Below, piece after piece: positions 10,297 to 18,716 of a stretch of 64,000 nucleotides of DNA (position 1 is the first letter of the stretch; the number at the start of each line of letters is the position of its first letter). The stretch lies in the NCBI GenBank assembly GCA_001604405.1, contig LVBL01000006.1:124001-188000 (forward strand). Direction: 5' to 3'. The stretch is from Spirochaetales bacterium Spiro_10. GTDB taxonomy: Bacteria; Spirochaetota; Spirochaetia; Treponematales; Treponemataceae. Below the pieces are notes generated by a model. That model saw only the letters and a program-made list of their open reading frames with translations, was not told where the DNA came from and searched no databases. A program made the translations under genes and the position numbers.

Positions 10297-10307
10297 GCTT
10301 TTGTAAA
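10279..10307 (-). promoter_or_regulatory. Predicted sigma70-type promoter for leuB
   Basis: On the minus strand TTTACA (10302-10307) is followed after 17 bases by TACATT (10279-10284). The start of leuB is about 55 bases further on, leaving a leader with an AAGGAG site. The promoter lies just past the cimA stop codon, so leuB can be made both from the leuA-cimA transcript and on its own. Confidence 0.5.
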
Positions 10308-10318
10308 GTCCCGTATAC

Positions 10319-11935
10319 CTACCGGTATATACGCAGCCGCTTTTCCGCATCCATGATGAGCTTATACTCAAAGGAATCGACAAGGGCGATCCAGGAGGCC
10401 TCGATAAGGTCGCTCGAGACGCCGATCGTGCTCCAAGCCTCCTCCCCGTCCGTGGACTCGATAAGGACGCGGACCTTCGCCGCGGTGGCGCTCTTGGAAT
10501 CGAGCACGCGCACCTTGAAGTCGGTAAGCCGGATGTGCGACACGGCCGGATAGAACCGCTCGAGGGCGTTCCTGAGGGCCACGTCGAGGGCGTGGACCGG
10601 TCCGTCGCCCTCGCCCGCCGTCACCGCCATCACGCCGTCCACGCCGATCTTGATCTGCGCGAAGGCGTTGCAGGGAACCCCCTCAACCGGCTGTTCGCCG
10701 ATGATCTTGTAATAGTGCAGGTCGAAGAAGGGCTTGTATTTTCCCATGTTCTTGCGAACGAGGAGCTCGAAGCTGCCCTCCGCTCCCTCGAACTGGTACC
10801 CCACGTGCTCGAGTTCCTTGACCCGCGCGACGATCTGGGCGGCCATGGGACTGTCTTTCTGTATGTCCGGATCGAATTTGCGTATCTTTTCTATGATCAT
10901 GGAGCGGCCCGCGACCTCGCTCATGAGGAAGGTTCGCTCGTTTCCGACGGACTCCGGCGAGACGTGCTCGTAGGCCTTGGTGTTCTTGGTCACCGCGTCG
11001 ATGTGCATCCCGGCCTTGTGCGCGAAGGCGTTGAAGCCGACGTAGGGCATGCCGTTGTCCGGGGTGATGTTCGCGATCTCGGCGACGCGGCGGGCGATCG
11101 GCGTGAGGTCCGCGACACGCCCTTCCGGCAGGCACCGGAGGCCCATCTTGAGCTCCAGGTTCGCGATGATCGTCGAAAGGTTCGCGTTACCCGTCCGCTC
11201 GCCGAACCCGAGGAGGGTTCCCTGCACCTGGGTCGCCCCTCCCTTGACCGAAAGGAGGGAACTCGCCACCGCCATGCCGGTGTCGTTGTGGCAGTGGATA
11301 CCGACCGGAAGGCCGAGCTCCCGCACGACCGTCTCCGTCATCTCGCGTATGGCGTCGGGAAGGGTTCCCCCGTTCGTGTCGCAGAGGACCAGGACCGAGG
11401 CCCCTCCCTCCTTCGCGGCGCGAAGGGTCGACAGGGCGTAGTCCGGATTCGCGACGTAGCCGTCGAAGAAGTGCTCGGCGTCGTATATGACCGTCCGTCC
11501 CTCGGAGACGAGGAAGGCCATCGTGTCGCGAATCATCGCGAGGTTCTCGTCGAGCGAGGCGCGGAGGATCTCGGTGACGTGGAAGTCCCAGGTCTTGCCG
11601 AAGATGCATACCGTCTCGGTGCCCGCCGAAAGGAGGCTCGCGAGGTTCGCGTCCTCGGAGGCCTTGATATCCTTGCGGCGGGTCGAGCCGAAGGCCACGA
11701 GACGCGAGGTCTCGAGCTTGATCTTGCCGACCTCCGCGAAAAACTCGAGATCCTTCGGGTTCGATCCCGGATTGCCCGCCTCGATGTAAGCGACCCCGAG
11801 CTCGTCGAGGGCTCGGACGATGTTGATCTTGTCCTGGACCGAGAAACTGATTCCCTCTCCCTGGGCGCCGTCGCGCAGGGTCGAGTCGAATATGTGCAAG
11901 TGGCCGAAAGGCCCCGATGTCGCCGCGTTGGTCAT
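10319..11935 (-). CDS. cimA: (R)-citramalate synthase
   Basis: Condenses acetyl-CoA with pyruvate to citramalate, the first step of threonine-independent isoleucine synthesis. The protein has 538 residues: an N-terminal HMGL-like TIM barrel (about 1-290) and a C-terminal LeuA-type allosteric dimer domain (about 400-530). The N-terminus FDSTLRDGAQGEGISFSVQDK with IEAGNPGSNPKDLEFF, and the barrel motif VGIHCHNDTGMAVA with GFGERTGNANL, fit the CimA branch (TIGR00977 type) better than LeuA, whose separate copy lies directly upstream. The gap after leuA is 4 bp. A role as homocitrate synthase is unlikely because no other lysine-AAA genes are present and dapL shows the DAP route. Confidence 0.92.
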   Translation of the reverse strand: MTNAATSGPFGHLHIFDSTLRDGAQGEGISFSVQDKINIVRALDELGVAYIEAGNPGSNPKDLEFFAEVGKIKLETSRLVAFGSTRRKDIKASEDANLASLLSAGTETVCIFGKTWDFHVTEILRASLDENLAMIRDTMAFLVSEGRTVIYDAEHFFDGYVANPDYALSTLRAAKEGGASVLVLCDTNGGTLPDAIREMTETVVRELGLPVGIHCHNDTGMAVASSLLSVKGGATQVQGTLLGFGERTGNANLSTIIANLELKMGLRCLPEGRVADLTPIARRVAEIANITPDNGMPYVGFNAFAHKAGMHIDAVTKNTKAYEHVSPESVGNERTFLMSEVAGRSMIIEKIRKFDPDIQKDSPMAAQIVARVKELEHVGYQFEGAEGSFELLVRKNMGKYKPFFDLHYYKIIGEQPVEGVPCNAFAQIKIGVDGVMAVTAGEGDGPVHALDVALRNALERFYPAVSHIRLTDFKVRVLDSKSATAAKVRVLIESTDGEEAWSTIGVSSDLIEASWIALVDSFEYKLIMDAEKRLRIYR

Positions 11936-11939
11936 CCCG

Positions 11940-13484
11940 TTACCCCCGTGTCCGTTCCTGTTCGAGTTCGTAGGTCATGGCGTTCACCGCCGAAAGATAG
12001 GCCTTGAGCACCGATTCGACGATGTCGGTCGAGACGCCGGAGCCGTTCCAGGTCCTGCCGTCGCGGCCGATGCGCACGTGGCTTTCGCCCTGCGCGTCGG
12101 CGCCCGTGTCCGTCGCGTCGACGATCTGGAGGCTGAAGTCCTCCAGCTTGATCTCCGACCCGCCGATGATCTTGTCCACCGCGTTCAGCGAGGCGTCGAC
12201 GGGCCCGTCGCCGATCGAGACGCGCTCGACCTTCGAGCCGTCCCTCGTTACGAGCCTGACGACGGAGGTCGCCGTGATGGAGGATCCCGAATTGACGACG
12301 AAGCGGTCGAGCTTGTAGGCCTCGGGCACTCCGGAGGAGGAACCCGAGATCATGGCGTCGATGTCCCGGTCGGATACCGTCTTTTTCTTGTCGGCGAGGG
12401 CCTTGAACTCGTCGAAGAGGGCGTTGAGCCGCTCCTCGGTGACGCGATGGCCCAAATAGGCCAGGCGCTCCTCGAAGGCGTGGCGCCCCGAGTGCTTGCC
12501 GAGCACCATCTTGTTGTGCGGCAGTCCGATCGACTCCGGGGTCATGATCTCGTAGGTCGCGCGGTTCGCGAGCACCCCGTGCTGGTGTATGCCCGACTCG
12601 TGCGCGAAGGCGTTCTCGCCGACGATGGCCTTGTTCGGCTGGCTCCGCACGCCCGTCGCCTTGGAGACGCGCTTTGAGGCCTGCCAGATCTGCGTGGTGT
12701 CCACGCGGCAGGCCATGCCGTAGTATTCCTTCCGCGTGAACAGGTTCATCACGATCTCTTCGAGGGCCGCGTTTCCCGCGCGCTCGCCGAGTCCGTTCAT
12801 CGTGCACTCGATCTGGTCGGCGCCCGCCATGGCGGCCGCGAGGGAGTTCGCGACTCCGAGCCCCAGGTCGTTATGGCAATGCACGGAGATGACCGCCTTG
12901 TCGATGTTCGGAACGTTCGACCGGATGTTGCGGATCAGGGCACCGAATTCCTCCGGGACAGCGTATCCGACGGTGTCCGGAATGTTCACGGTCGAGGCGC
13001 CGGCGTTGATGACGCCCTCGATTACCCGGTACATGAACGCGGGATCGGAGCGGGACGCGTCCTCGAGCGAGAATTCGACGTCACCGCAGAGGTTCCGGGC
13101 GTACTTGACCATCGCGACGGCCTGCTCGTAGACCTGTTCGGGCGTTTTCTTGAGCTTGAATTCCATATGAAGGGGGCTTGTCGCGAGGAAGGTATGGATA
13201 CGCGGGCTTTCCGCGTCGCGTATCGCGTTCCAGGCGGCGTCTATGTCCTTCTCGAGGGCGCGCGAGAGGGAGGCGACCGTTACGCCCTTGATGTTCCGGG
13301 CTATGGCCTGGACGGACTGGAAATCGCCGGGGCTCGCTATGGCGAAACCCGCCTCGATGATATCGACGCCCAACCGCGCGAGACTCTCGGCGACGTCAAG
13401 CTTGTCCTGGAGGTTCATGCTGCAGCCGGGTGACTGTTCTCCGTCGCGTAAGGTCGTGTCGAAAATCTTGATTTGTCGTGCCAC
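11940..13484 (-). CDS. leuA: 2-isopropylmalate synthase
   Basis: Condenses acetyl-CoA with 2-oxoisovalerate, the committed step of leucine synthesis. A GTG start at 13484 is chosen because AAGGAG lies 6 bases upstream and the protein then begins [20 protein letters not shown], the normal LeuA N-terminus, with 514 residues. Motifs are [49 protein letters not shown], and a C-terminal LeuA dimer domain for leucine feedback (about 380-505). It is first in leuA-cimA-leuB. Upstream is an AT-rich region and a 23-codon open frame that stops two bases before the ribosome site, which could couple or attenuate translation. Confidence 0.95.
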   Translation of the reverse strand: MARQIKIFDTTLRDGEQSPGCSMNLQDKLDVAESLARLGVDIIEAGFAIASPGDFQSVQAIARNIKGVTVASLSRALEKDIDAAWNAIRDAESPRIHTFLATSPLHMEFKLKKTPEQVYEQAVAMVKYARNLCGDVEFSLEDASRSDPAFMYRVIEGVINAGASTVNIPDTVGYAVPEEFGALIRNIRSNVPNIDKAVISVHCHNDLGLGVANSLAAAMAGADQIECTMNGLGERAGNAALEEIVMNLFTRKEYYGMACRVDTTQIWQASKRVSKATGVRSQPNKAIVGENAFAHESGIHQHGVLANRATYEIMTPESIGLPHNKMVLGKHSGRHAFEERLAYLGHRVTEERLNALFDEFKALADKKKTVSDRDIDAMISGSSSGVPEAYKLDRFVVNSGSSITATSVVRLVTRDGSKVERVSIGDGPVDASLNAVDKIIGGSEIKLEDFSLQIVDATDTGADAQGESHVRIGRDGRTWNGSGVSTDIVESVLKAYLSAVNAMTYELEQERTRG

Positions 13485-13497
13485 AAGGGTCTCCTTA

Positions 13498-13569
13498 TCA
13501 CGGGCGTTTGCCCTGATGGGGATCAATGTACCCGTTTACAACCCAACACGCAACAGAAAACAGTACCAT
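13498..13569 (-). CDS. Possible 23-codon leader peptide of leuA
   Basis: An ATG at 13569 opens a short frame, MVLFSVACWVVNGYIDPHQG..., that ends at TGA 13498-13500, two bases before the leuA AAGGAG site. Six of its 23 residues are Val, Leu or Ile, but there is no run of leucines like the classical leu leader. A short GGGC-AAAC-GCCC stem lies at its 3' end. No strong ribosome site precedes it. It may be a translated regulatory uORF or chance. Confidence 0.25.
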   Translation of the reverse strand: MVLFSVACWVVNGYIDPHQGKRP

Positions 13570-13605
13570 TTTAGGCATTTATTGTTCTTTATATTTGTTA
13601 TTATG

Positions 13606-13634
13606 TTGTAATGAAGTTTATTGTCACTTATACT
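13606..13634 (+). promoter_or_regulatory. Predicted leaderless promoter of the AAA ATPase gene
   Basis: TTGTAA (13606-13611), 17 bases, TATACT (13629-13634), then 7 bases to the ATG at 13642. No Shine-Dalgarno fits between. TGTCA/TGACA inverted repeats (13623-13626 extended to 13639) flank the -10 and could be a small operator. Confidence 0.55.
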
Positions 13635-13641
13635 TGACAGT

Positions 13642-14853
13642 ATGATATATCTGAGCAGACTTGAGACCGAAAAACACATACAGACTATCTCACGAGACCA
13701 TCCGATCGTCCTTCTGACCGGGCTCTTTGGGGTCGGCAAGTCAACGGTGATGAACTCGCTCGCACGTGCCTTGCGGGACGCGAAGCCGCCCGTGCGTATC
13801 CTGCAACTCGACGCCGATTCGAATCTTTCAGACGCGAAGTCCCTGCTCGACTCGACGCGGGCCCTCGGCGTCGGGCCCTCGGCCCTCTTCATCGACAACG
13901 CGGACCATATAGAAGGACTGGCCGGGGCGCTTGCCACCATACGAACCCGCTATACCGCCTCGGTCATCCTTGCCAGCAGGGGTTGCTCGACCCTTGAGGC
14001 CTCCCTGGGAGAGGCCTTCGGGCCCGCGGCATCGGGAGAACTCGCCGTGTATCGGCTGCAGCCCCTGCGATATCCCGAGTTTATCGAGGCGACGGGCCTC
14101 AGGGAGTCGAGAAAGGCGCTTGACCTCTACTGCAAGACGGGGGGCTTGCCGCAAAGCCTGATGGTGGCCCCCGATTCGGCCGAGGCGGCTGATTTCGCCA
14201 AAATCAGGGCCAATTCTTTCATATTGACGGAGATCGTCGAGCCGCACTCCATCCGCAACCCGTCATACCTTCGGGAGCTTCTGTCGCTCATGGCGAGGTT
14301 TACCGGGAATCGCATGAGCGCGCGGCAGGCAAGCGAGGCGATGGCCGCAAGAGGAATCACCTTCTCTCCCCAATCCGTGCTAGACTATCTGGGATTCTGC
14401 GAGGACTCGGGGCTTCTCGTCCCCGTCCCGCTTGTAGACATAGACAAGGACAGGACGATGGACGGAGCGGAGGCCTGGTACTTCGGGGACGCGGGACTCC
14501 GGTTTGCCTTTACGACGAAGGAGACACGGGCGGAACTCTCGCGCGCCGAGGAAAACCTCCTTTTCCTGCGTCTCGTTGACGACGGATGGGCAGTGCGGAA
14601 GGGCCGCGTCGGGTACGGGAAGCACGCTACGGAGGAGATATGCTTCGTGTGCGAGCGAAACGGCGAGCGGGCCTACGTGCAGGTCATTCCGGGCTCCGCG
14701 ACGGCCGGCGAGCGGATCCGCTCGTACGAGGCCCTGCTCGCGATACGGGACGCCTGGCCCCGGTACCTCATCGATCCCGCGGCGGACGAGACGGCACGCG
14801 ACGGGATCAAGCGGCTGTTTGTCCGGGACGTCCTTCTACGGGGACTCGGGTGA
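13642..14853 (+). CDS. AAA-type P-loop ATPase of the AAA_14/DUF4143 kind
   Basis: A 403-residue protein with an N-terminal AAA domain. The Walker A motif is GLFGVGKST (Lys33) and the Walker B-like segment is ALFIDNADHIEGL, followed by the sensor-like VILASRGCSTLEASL and the family hallmark VYRLQPLRYPEFIEATG. The C-terminal half (about 210-400) resembles DUF4143, a winged-helix plus nuclease-like fold, with FGDAGLRFAFT. Proteins of this group occur widely, often as orphans or near toxin-antitoxin and signalling genes; their function is unsettled. The ATG at 13642 is preferred over an upstream TTG because the promoter -10 ends 7 bases before it. A histidine kinase gene follows 26 bp later and is probably cotranscribed. 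Confidence 0.82.
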   Translation: MIYLSRLETEKHIQTISRDHPIVLLTGLFGVGKSTVMNSLARALRDAKPPVRILQLDADSNLSDAKSLLDSTRALGVGPSALFIDNADHIEGLAGALATIRTRYTASVILASRGCSTLEASLGEAFGPAASGELAVYRLQPLRYPEFIEATGLRESRKALDLYCKTGGLPQSLMVAPDSAEAADFAKIRANSFILTEIVEPHSIRNPSYLRELLSLMARFTGNRMSARQASEAMAARGITFSPQSVLDYLGFCEDSGLLVPVPLVDIDKDRTMDGAEAWYFGDAGLRFAFTTKETRAELSRAEENLLFLRLVDDGWAVRKGRVGYGKHATEEICFVCERNGERAYVQVIPGSATAGERIRSYEALLAIRDAWPRYLIDPAADETARDGIKRLFVRDVLLRGLG

Positions 14854-14879
14854 CGCGCGTATAAACGCAAGGAGGCACG

Positions 14880-16379
14880 ATGATACGAAGACAATGGCCC
14901 GTCGCGACTATGGCCGCGTGCTTTATCTGCATAGCCTCGTACATACTCGTGAACGACCTGAACTACCGCATTGACAACCGCTATCAGGCATTGCAGGACA
15001 AGACCTTCCAGACTTATTCCTCCTGGCACAGATACATCGGAACCCTCAAGGGCCTCATACTCACCACGAACGGTTTCGGCGAAACGCTGGACGCGGCGAT
15101 ACGGTTGCAGAAACAGACCGAGTCGTATCTGGCCGAGCTGCAAAACCTCTCCGCGCCGCTCGACGGCGACATCAGGCGGTCAGTCGGCGCCTTCGCGGGC
15201 AGTATCCAGGGAAGCCTCGAGCTCGGAAAGGAGCTGACGGACAACGGCTACGTTTTTCTCGAGCAACCCGACCTTCCGCTCGTGTACCGGGAAGGAAGGG
15301 TCGGCCTTTCGAGCCTTTCCGGGAAGGACGTCACGAGCGTCATGGGCACGCTCGCGTCGTTCCAGTACTTCCAGCTCATACGCCGGCTCAAGGGGATGAA
15401 CACACTCTTCGACCAGATCTATTCGGACAGGCTCGACGCGATCCTGCAGGGGATACACGCCCAGTCGGAGAGGGTTCGCCGGAACTTTTTCGTCCTCAGG
15501 CTCGCCCTTCTCGGGATCACGATGGCGGCGGGTGCCGCCCTGGTCATACAGCTCCACCGCCTCAACCGCTATCTCCGAAGGGTGGCGGACCGTACGGGGA
15601 AGGAGCTCGCGACGACGAGATCCCACCTCAGAGAGGTAGAGCTCTACCTTCACAGCGCCCAGTACCAGCAATCGCTGTTCGAGATGGTCGCGGGTCTTTC
15701 GCACGAGCTCAACACGCCGCTCGGAAACTGCCTGAGCGCCTCGAGCTTTCTCGAGTCGAGAATCGGCGAACTGCGCGAAGCCTTCCTGCAAGGCGAGCTT
15801 TCCAGGGAGGCGTTCGAGAGGGCGGTCGGCGAAAGCACCGCGGGGTTCGGCCTCATTCACGCGAATCTCGAGCGGATGAGACTTCAGATCGAGACGTTCA
15901 AGCGCCTTTCGAGCGCCAACCAGGAAACGCACGGGGCGGTAATCCCGCTGTCCCGCATCATAGACGAGGAGTTGCCCCGAATCGCGAAAGAAGGGGGAGA
16001 GGGCCTTGAGCTGGTGACCCAATGGGACCGGCTCGGCAACCCGTCGATCCGCTTCTCGGACGTCGAGATGATTTTCGGACAGCTATTGGACAACTGCCGC
16101 GAACACGCCGGGGCCAGGACCGCGACCGTGCGCTTCCGGGTTCACGAGGGCCTTCTCGAGGTGTCGTTCTCCGACGACGGACGGGGGATACGCGACGAGG
16201 ATCTCGAAAAGATCGCGGAACCCTTCTTCACGACCGCGCGGGGAAAAAACCACATGGGACTCGGCCTTTCCATACTGACGTCATTCATCGTCAACAAACT
16301 TCAGGGAACCATACGCTTCCATCACGGGAACCCCGGGCTGCGCGTCGTCATGAGCATCCCGATCAAGAACATCTCCTGA
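14880..16379 (+). CDS. Membrane sensor histidine kinase
   Basis: A 499-residue kinase with an N-terminal membrane helix (about 8-25), a periplasmic sensor region of about 170 residues, and a second helix (about 203-223). A coiled coil leads into the DHp domain with phospho-acceptor His275 in GLSHELNTPLGN, and the HATPase domain follows with QLLDNCREHA (N box), DDGRGI (G1) and MGLGLSI (G2). It starts 7 bases after AAGGAGG, so it has a normal ribosome site, 26 bp behind the ATPase gene. Its DHp resembles that of the second kinase at 17829 (both NTxLGxCxSAxxFL), so the two are likely paralogues. A cognate regulator is probably the HD-GYP protein at 18713. Confidence 0.92.
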   Translation: MIRRQWPVATMAACFICIASYILVNDLNYRIDNRYQALQDKTFQTYSSWHRYIGTLKGLILTTNGFGETLDAAIRLQKQTESYLAELQNLSAPLDGDIRRSVGAFAGSIQGSLELGKELTDNGYVFLEQPDLPLVYREGRVGLSSLSGKDVTSVMGTLASFQYFQLIRRLKGMNTLFDQIYSDRLDAILQGIHAQSERVRRNFFVLRLALLGITMAAGAALVIQLHRLNRYLRRVADRTGKELATTRSHLREVELYLHSAQYQQSLFEMVAGLSHELNTPLGNCLSASSFLESRIGELREAFLQGELSREAFERAVGESTAGFGLIHANLERMRLQIETFKRLSSANQETHGAVIPLSRIIDEELPRIAKEGGEGLELVTQWDRLGNPSIRFSDVEMIFGQLLDNCREHAGARTATVRFRVHEGLLEVSFSDDGRGIRDEDLEKIAEPFFTTARGKNHMGLGLSILTSFIVNKLQGTIRFHHGNPGLRVVMSIPIKNIS

Positions 16380-16400
16380 TTCGAGGCCGACGCGGGGCGT

Positions 16401-17702
16401 TCAGTCGGTCCGCGACCTGACCCTGTCCCATTCCGCGTCAAGGACGCGCGCGCCCTCCTCCGGGGTAATCTCGCCAACCATCACGCGGGCGGAGGTCTCG
16501 TTGAGGGCGGTCCCGACGCTGAGCGGGAACAGCTGGTCCGGATACAGGCAAAAGCTTTCCATTCCGGAAAGATAATCCTTGACCATCGAAAGCCCGGGCG
16601 TCGAAACCCGTACGGCTTCGACGGTCGGAATGGCCGGGAAGACGTCAAACAGCCGCTGGAGGTTTTCCGCCCTCGAGAAGTACTCGAGGAGCATGACCGC
16701 CTCGTCGGGGGCGTTTTTTCCTATCACGAAGCCGTTGCCTCCGCCCATCGCGTCGGAGCGCTTTCCGGGTCCGCCGCGGACGACGGGAAACGGCGCGAAG
16801 GCCATGACCGGGGTCAGTTCGTCCTTTCTCTCCGAAACCTGGGCCTGAACCGCGAGCGCCCACTGTCCCATGAGCTGTACGGCGCTCATGCCGTCGCCCA
16901 TCCGGCGGGATTGCGCCAGAAAGTCGTCGCCGATGCCCGTCGCCGGGAAATACCCCCTTTCGAAGAGAACGCGCATCATGTAGCCGGCGCGGATTACCGC
17001 GGGGTCGGAAAACCTTCGGGTTCCGGCGTATATCTCCTTGAAGACGTCAGCCCCGCCAAGCCTCATGGACAGATATACCCAGTAGTACATCACCGGCCAG
17101 CGATCGGCTATTCCGCAGGCGGCGGGAGTGATCCCGCGGGCCTTGAGCGTCTCGAACATCGCCAGCAGGGAATCCCAGTCCCCGGGGAAGGTGCGGATAC
17201 CCGCCTTCTCGAGGAGTTCGCGGTTATACCAAAAACCCACGGCGCCAAGGTCGTACGGAAAGCCGTACACCCGGCCCTCATGGCTGAAGAGCTCCAGGGC
17301 GGCTGGGTTGATCTTGCTTTGCCAGCGGTCGGACAGGACCCAATCGGTAATATCACGCAGATGCCCGGCCTTCACCTGCTCGGCAAGCCCGCCTCCGCCC
17401 CAGCTATGGAAGATGTCGGGGGGATCGTTTGCCGCGAACTCGAGCTCAAGTTTGGGCTTGTAGTCCATGTTTTCGAGTATGACTATGCTCACGGAGGTTC
17501 TTCCGTTCTTCGCTGAGAAGTCGCGTACGACCTTCTCGTAGACCGCCTGGGAAGGCTTGTCGAAGTTTATATGCCACCAGGAAACCTCGACGTTCTTACC
17601 CACATCCGCGCCCGGCCTGGCGCGACACGAGTGCACGACGGCCAGCACGACCGCCAGACACGAAAACAAGAACACCGTCGCGGCCAACTTATTTTTGCTC
17701 AT
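16401..17702 (-). CDS. Orphan family-1 extracellular solute-binding protein (sugar type)
   Basis: A 433-residue periplasmic binding protein of the carbohydrate ABC transporter family. The start at 17702 (MSKNKLAATVFLF) follows GGGAGG and begins a signal peptide; VVHSC near residue 26 could be a relaxed spirochaete-type lipobox. Family features are VEVSWWHINFDKP, DPPDIFHSWGGGG, the tryptophan-rich ligand region FPYDLGAVGFWYNRELLEKAGI, WDSLLAMFETLKARGITP, and AMGGGNGFVIGK. No permease or ATPase genes are present. It lies between two histidine kinases and a response regulator, so it may act as a sensor accessory instead of a transporter part; this is inference from context. Confidence 0.9.
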   Translation of the reverse strand: MSKNKLAATVFLFSCLAVVLAVVHSCRARPGADVGKNVEVSWWHINFDKPSQAVYEKVVRDFSAKNGRTSVSIVILENMDYKPKLELEFAANDPPDIFHSWGGGGLAEQVKAGHLRDITDWVLSDRWQSKINPAALELFSHEGRVYGFPYDLGAVGFWYNRELLEKAGIRTFPGDWDSLLAMFETLKARGITPAACGIADRWPVMYYWVYLSMRLGGADVFKEIYAGTRRFSDPAVIRAGYMMRVLFERGYFPATGIGDDFLAQSRRMGDGMSAVQLMGQWALAVQAQVSERKDELTPVMAFAPFPVVRGGPGKRSDAMGGGNGFVIGKNAPDEAVMLLEYFSRAENLQRLFDVFPAIPTVEAVRVSTPGLSMVKDYLSGMESFCLYPDQLFPLSVGTALNETSARVMVGEITPEEGARVLDAEWDRVRSRTD

Positions 17703-17793
17703 GTTCGCCTCCCCGTCCGCTCTTTGAATGCTTCCTGCGCCTTCCATAATCATACGTGATGATCGGGTTGCGCGCCACCGTAATGTTAAAAAC

Positions 17794-17822
17794 TTGACAA
17801 GCCGGTGAGGCGGGGCCACAAT
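17794..17822 (+). promoter_or_regulatory. Predicted leaderless promoter of the soluble histidine kinase gene
   Basis: TTGACA (17794-17799), 17 bases, CACAAT (17817-17822), then 6 bases to the ATG at 17829. The region from TGACAAGCCGG to CGTATG is very similar to the promoter of the GGDEF gene at 40300 (about 28 of 36 positions). Confidence 0.6.
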
Positions 17823-17828
17823 TAACGT

Positions 17829-18716
17829 ATGATCGCGTATGCCGCCGTCGCCGCCCTAACCGCACTCTGTCTTGGCCTCGGGGCGCTTCTGGCCCGCGCG
17901 GAGAAACGGAGCCGCTCGCTTCAGAGAATCCTCCTTAAAACCGAGCAGATGGCGAATCTCGGCCGGCTCGTGCCGCCCCTTACCCATGACGTCAACACGA
18001 ATCTCGGTGTGTGCGTCTCCGCGGTCACGTTCCTCAAGGACAAGGCCGTCGAGACAGGAGGGCTGTTCGAGAAGGACGCGCTTTCGCGGTCAAAACTCGA
18101 GGAACACCTGAGGATAGAACGCGAATCCTGCGACCTTCTCGTGCTGAACCTGTCTCGCGCGGCGGAACTCATCTCGAGTTTCAAGCGGGTCTCCGTGGAC
18201 AACTCGTCCATCGCGCTCGAAACCTTCGATCTCGGCGAATACATCGGACAGATTGTCACGAGCATGACGCCAAGGCTGCGAAAGACGAGCCATCGCGTCG
18301 AGGTTCGCTGCGATTCGGGGATCAGCGTCACGGGAAAGCCGGGACTCGTCTATCAGGTCATAACGAATCTCGTATCGAACGCGCTGACCCACGCCTTCGA
18401 CGAGGGCGACTCGGGACTCATCTCGATCGACGCGGCCCTTGAGGGCGACACCGTGGTCATCGTCGTGCGCGACAACGGCAAGGGAATGAGCGAGGCGGTT
18501 GCCGAACGCGCCTTCACCCCGTTTTTTACCACGAAGCGTGCAGAGGGCGGTACGGGACTCGGGCTGAGCATCGTGGAGTCCGTCGTGCGCGACGAACTGC
18601 GGGGTTCGGTCGAATGCAAGAGCGGGATCGGGGCCGGTACCGCCTTCACCATACGGTTCCCGCGATCCGTGCGGACGGCTCCGGGCGCGGAGCAGAAAAA
18701 GGAAGCGACCGAATGA
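17829..18716 (+). CDS. Histidine kinase with a single N-terminal membrane helix
   Basis: A short kinase of 295 residues with one N-terminal hydrophobic helix (about 3-22) and almost no sensor domain. A DHp segment carries H53 in PLTHDVNTNLGV, and an HATPase domain follows with VITNLVSNALTHAF (N box), RDNGKGM (G1), FTPFFTTKR (F box) and GTGLGLSI (G2). Its lack of a sensor suggests it takes input from a partner, possibly the neighbouring binding protein or kinase. Its TGA overlaps the ATG of the response regulator (ATGA), so the two are translated together as a two-component pair. Confidence 0.92.
   Translation: MIAYAAVAALTALCLGLGALLARAEKRSRSLQRILLKTEQMANLGRLVPPLTHDVNTNLGVCVSAVTFLKDKAVETGGLFEKDALSRSKLEEHLRIERESCDLLVLNLSRAAELISSFKRVSVDNSSIALETFDLGEYIGQIVTSMTPRLRKTSHRVEVRCDSGISVTGKPGLVYQVITNLVSNALTHAFDEGDSGLISIDAALEGDTVVIVVRDNGKGMSEAVAERAFTPFFTTKRAEGGTGLGLSIVESVVRDELRGSVECKSGIGAGTAFTIRFPRSVRTAPGAEQKKEATE

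Noticed and set aside
10313-10330. 15-base sequence TACCGGTAGGTATAC shared by the ends of cimA and the TonB receptor gene (59554-59568), partly palindromic
   Set aside because: Within 64 kb a few shared 15-mers are expected by chance on two strands. Both copies lie at a Tyr-Arg-stop end, which may be coincidence.
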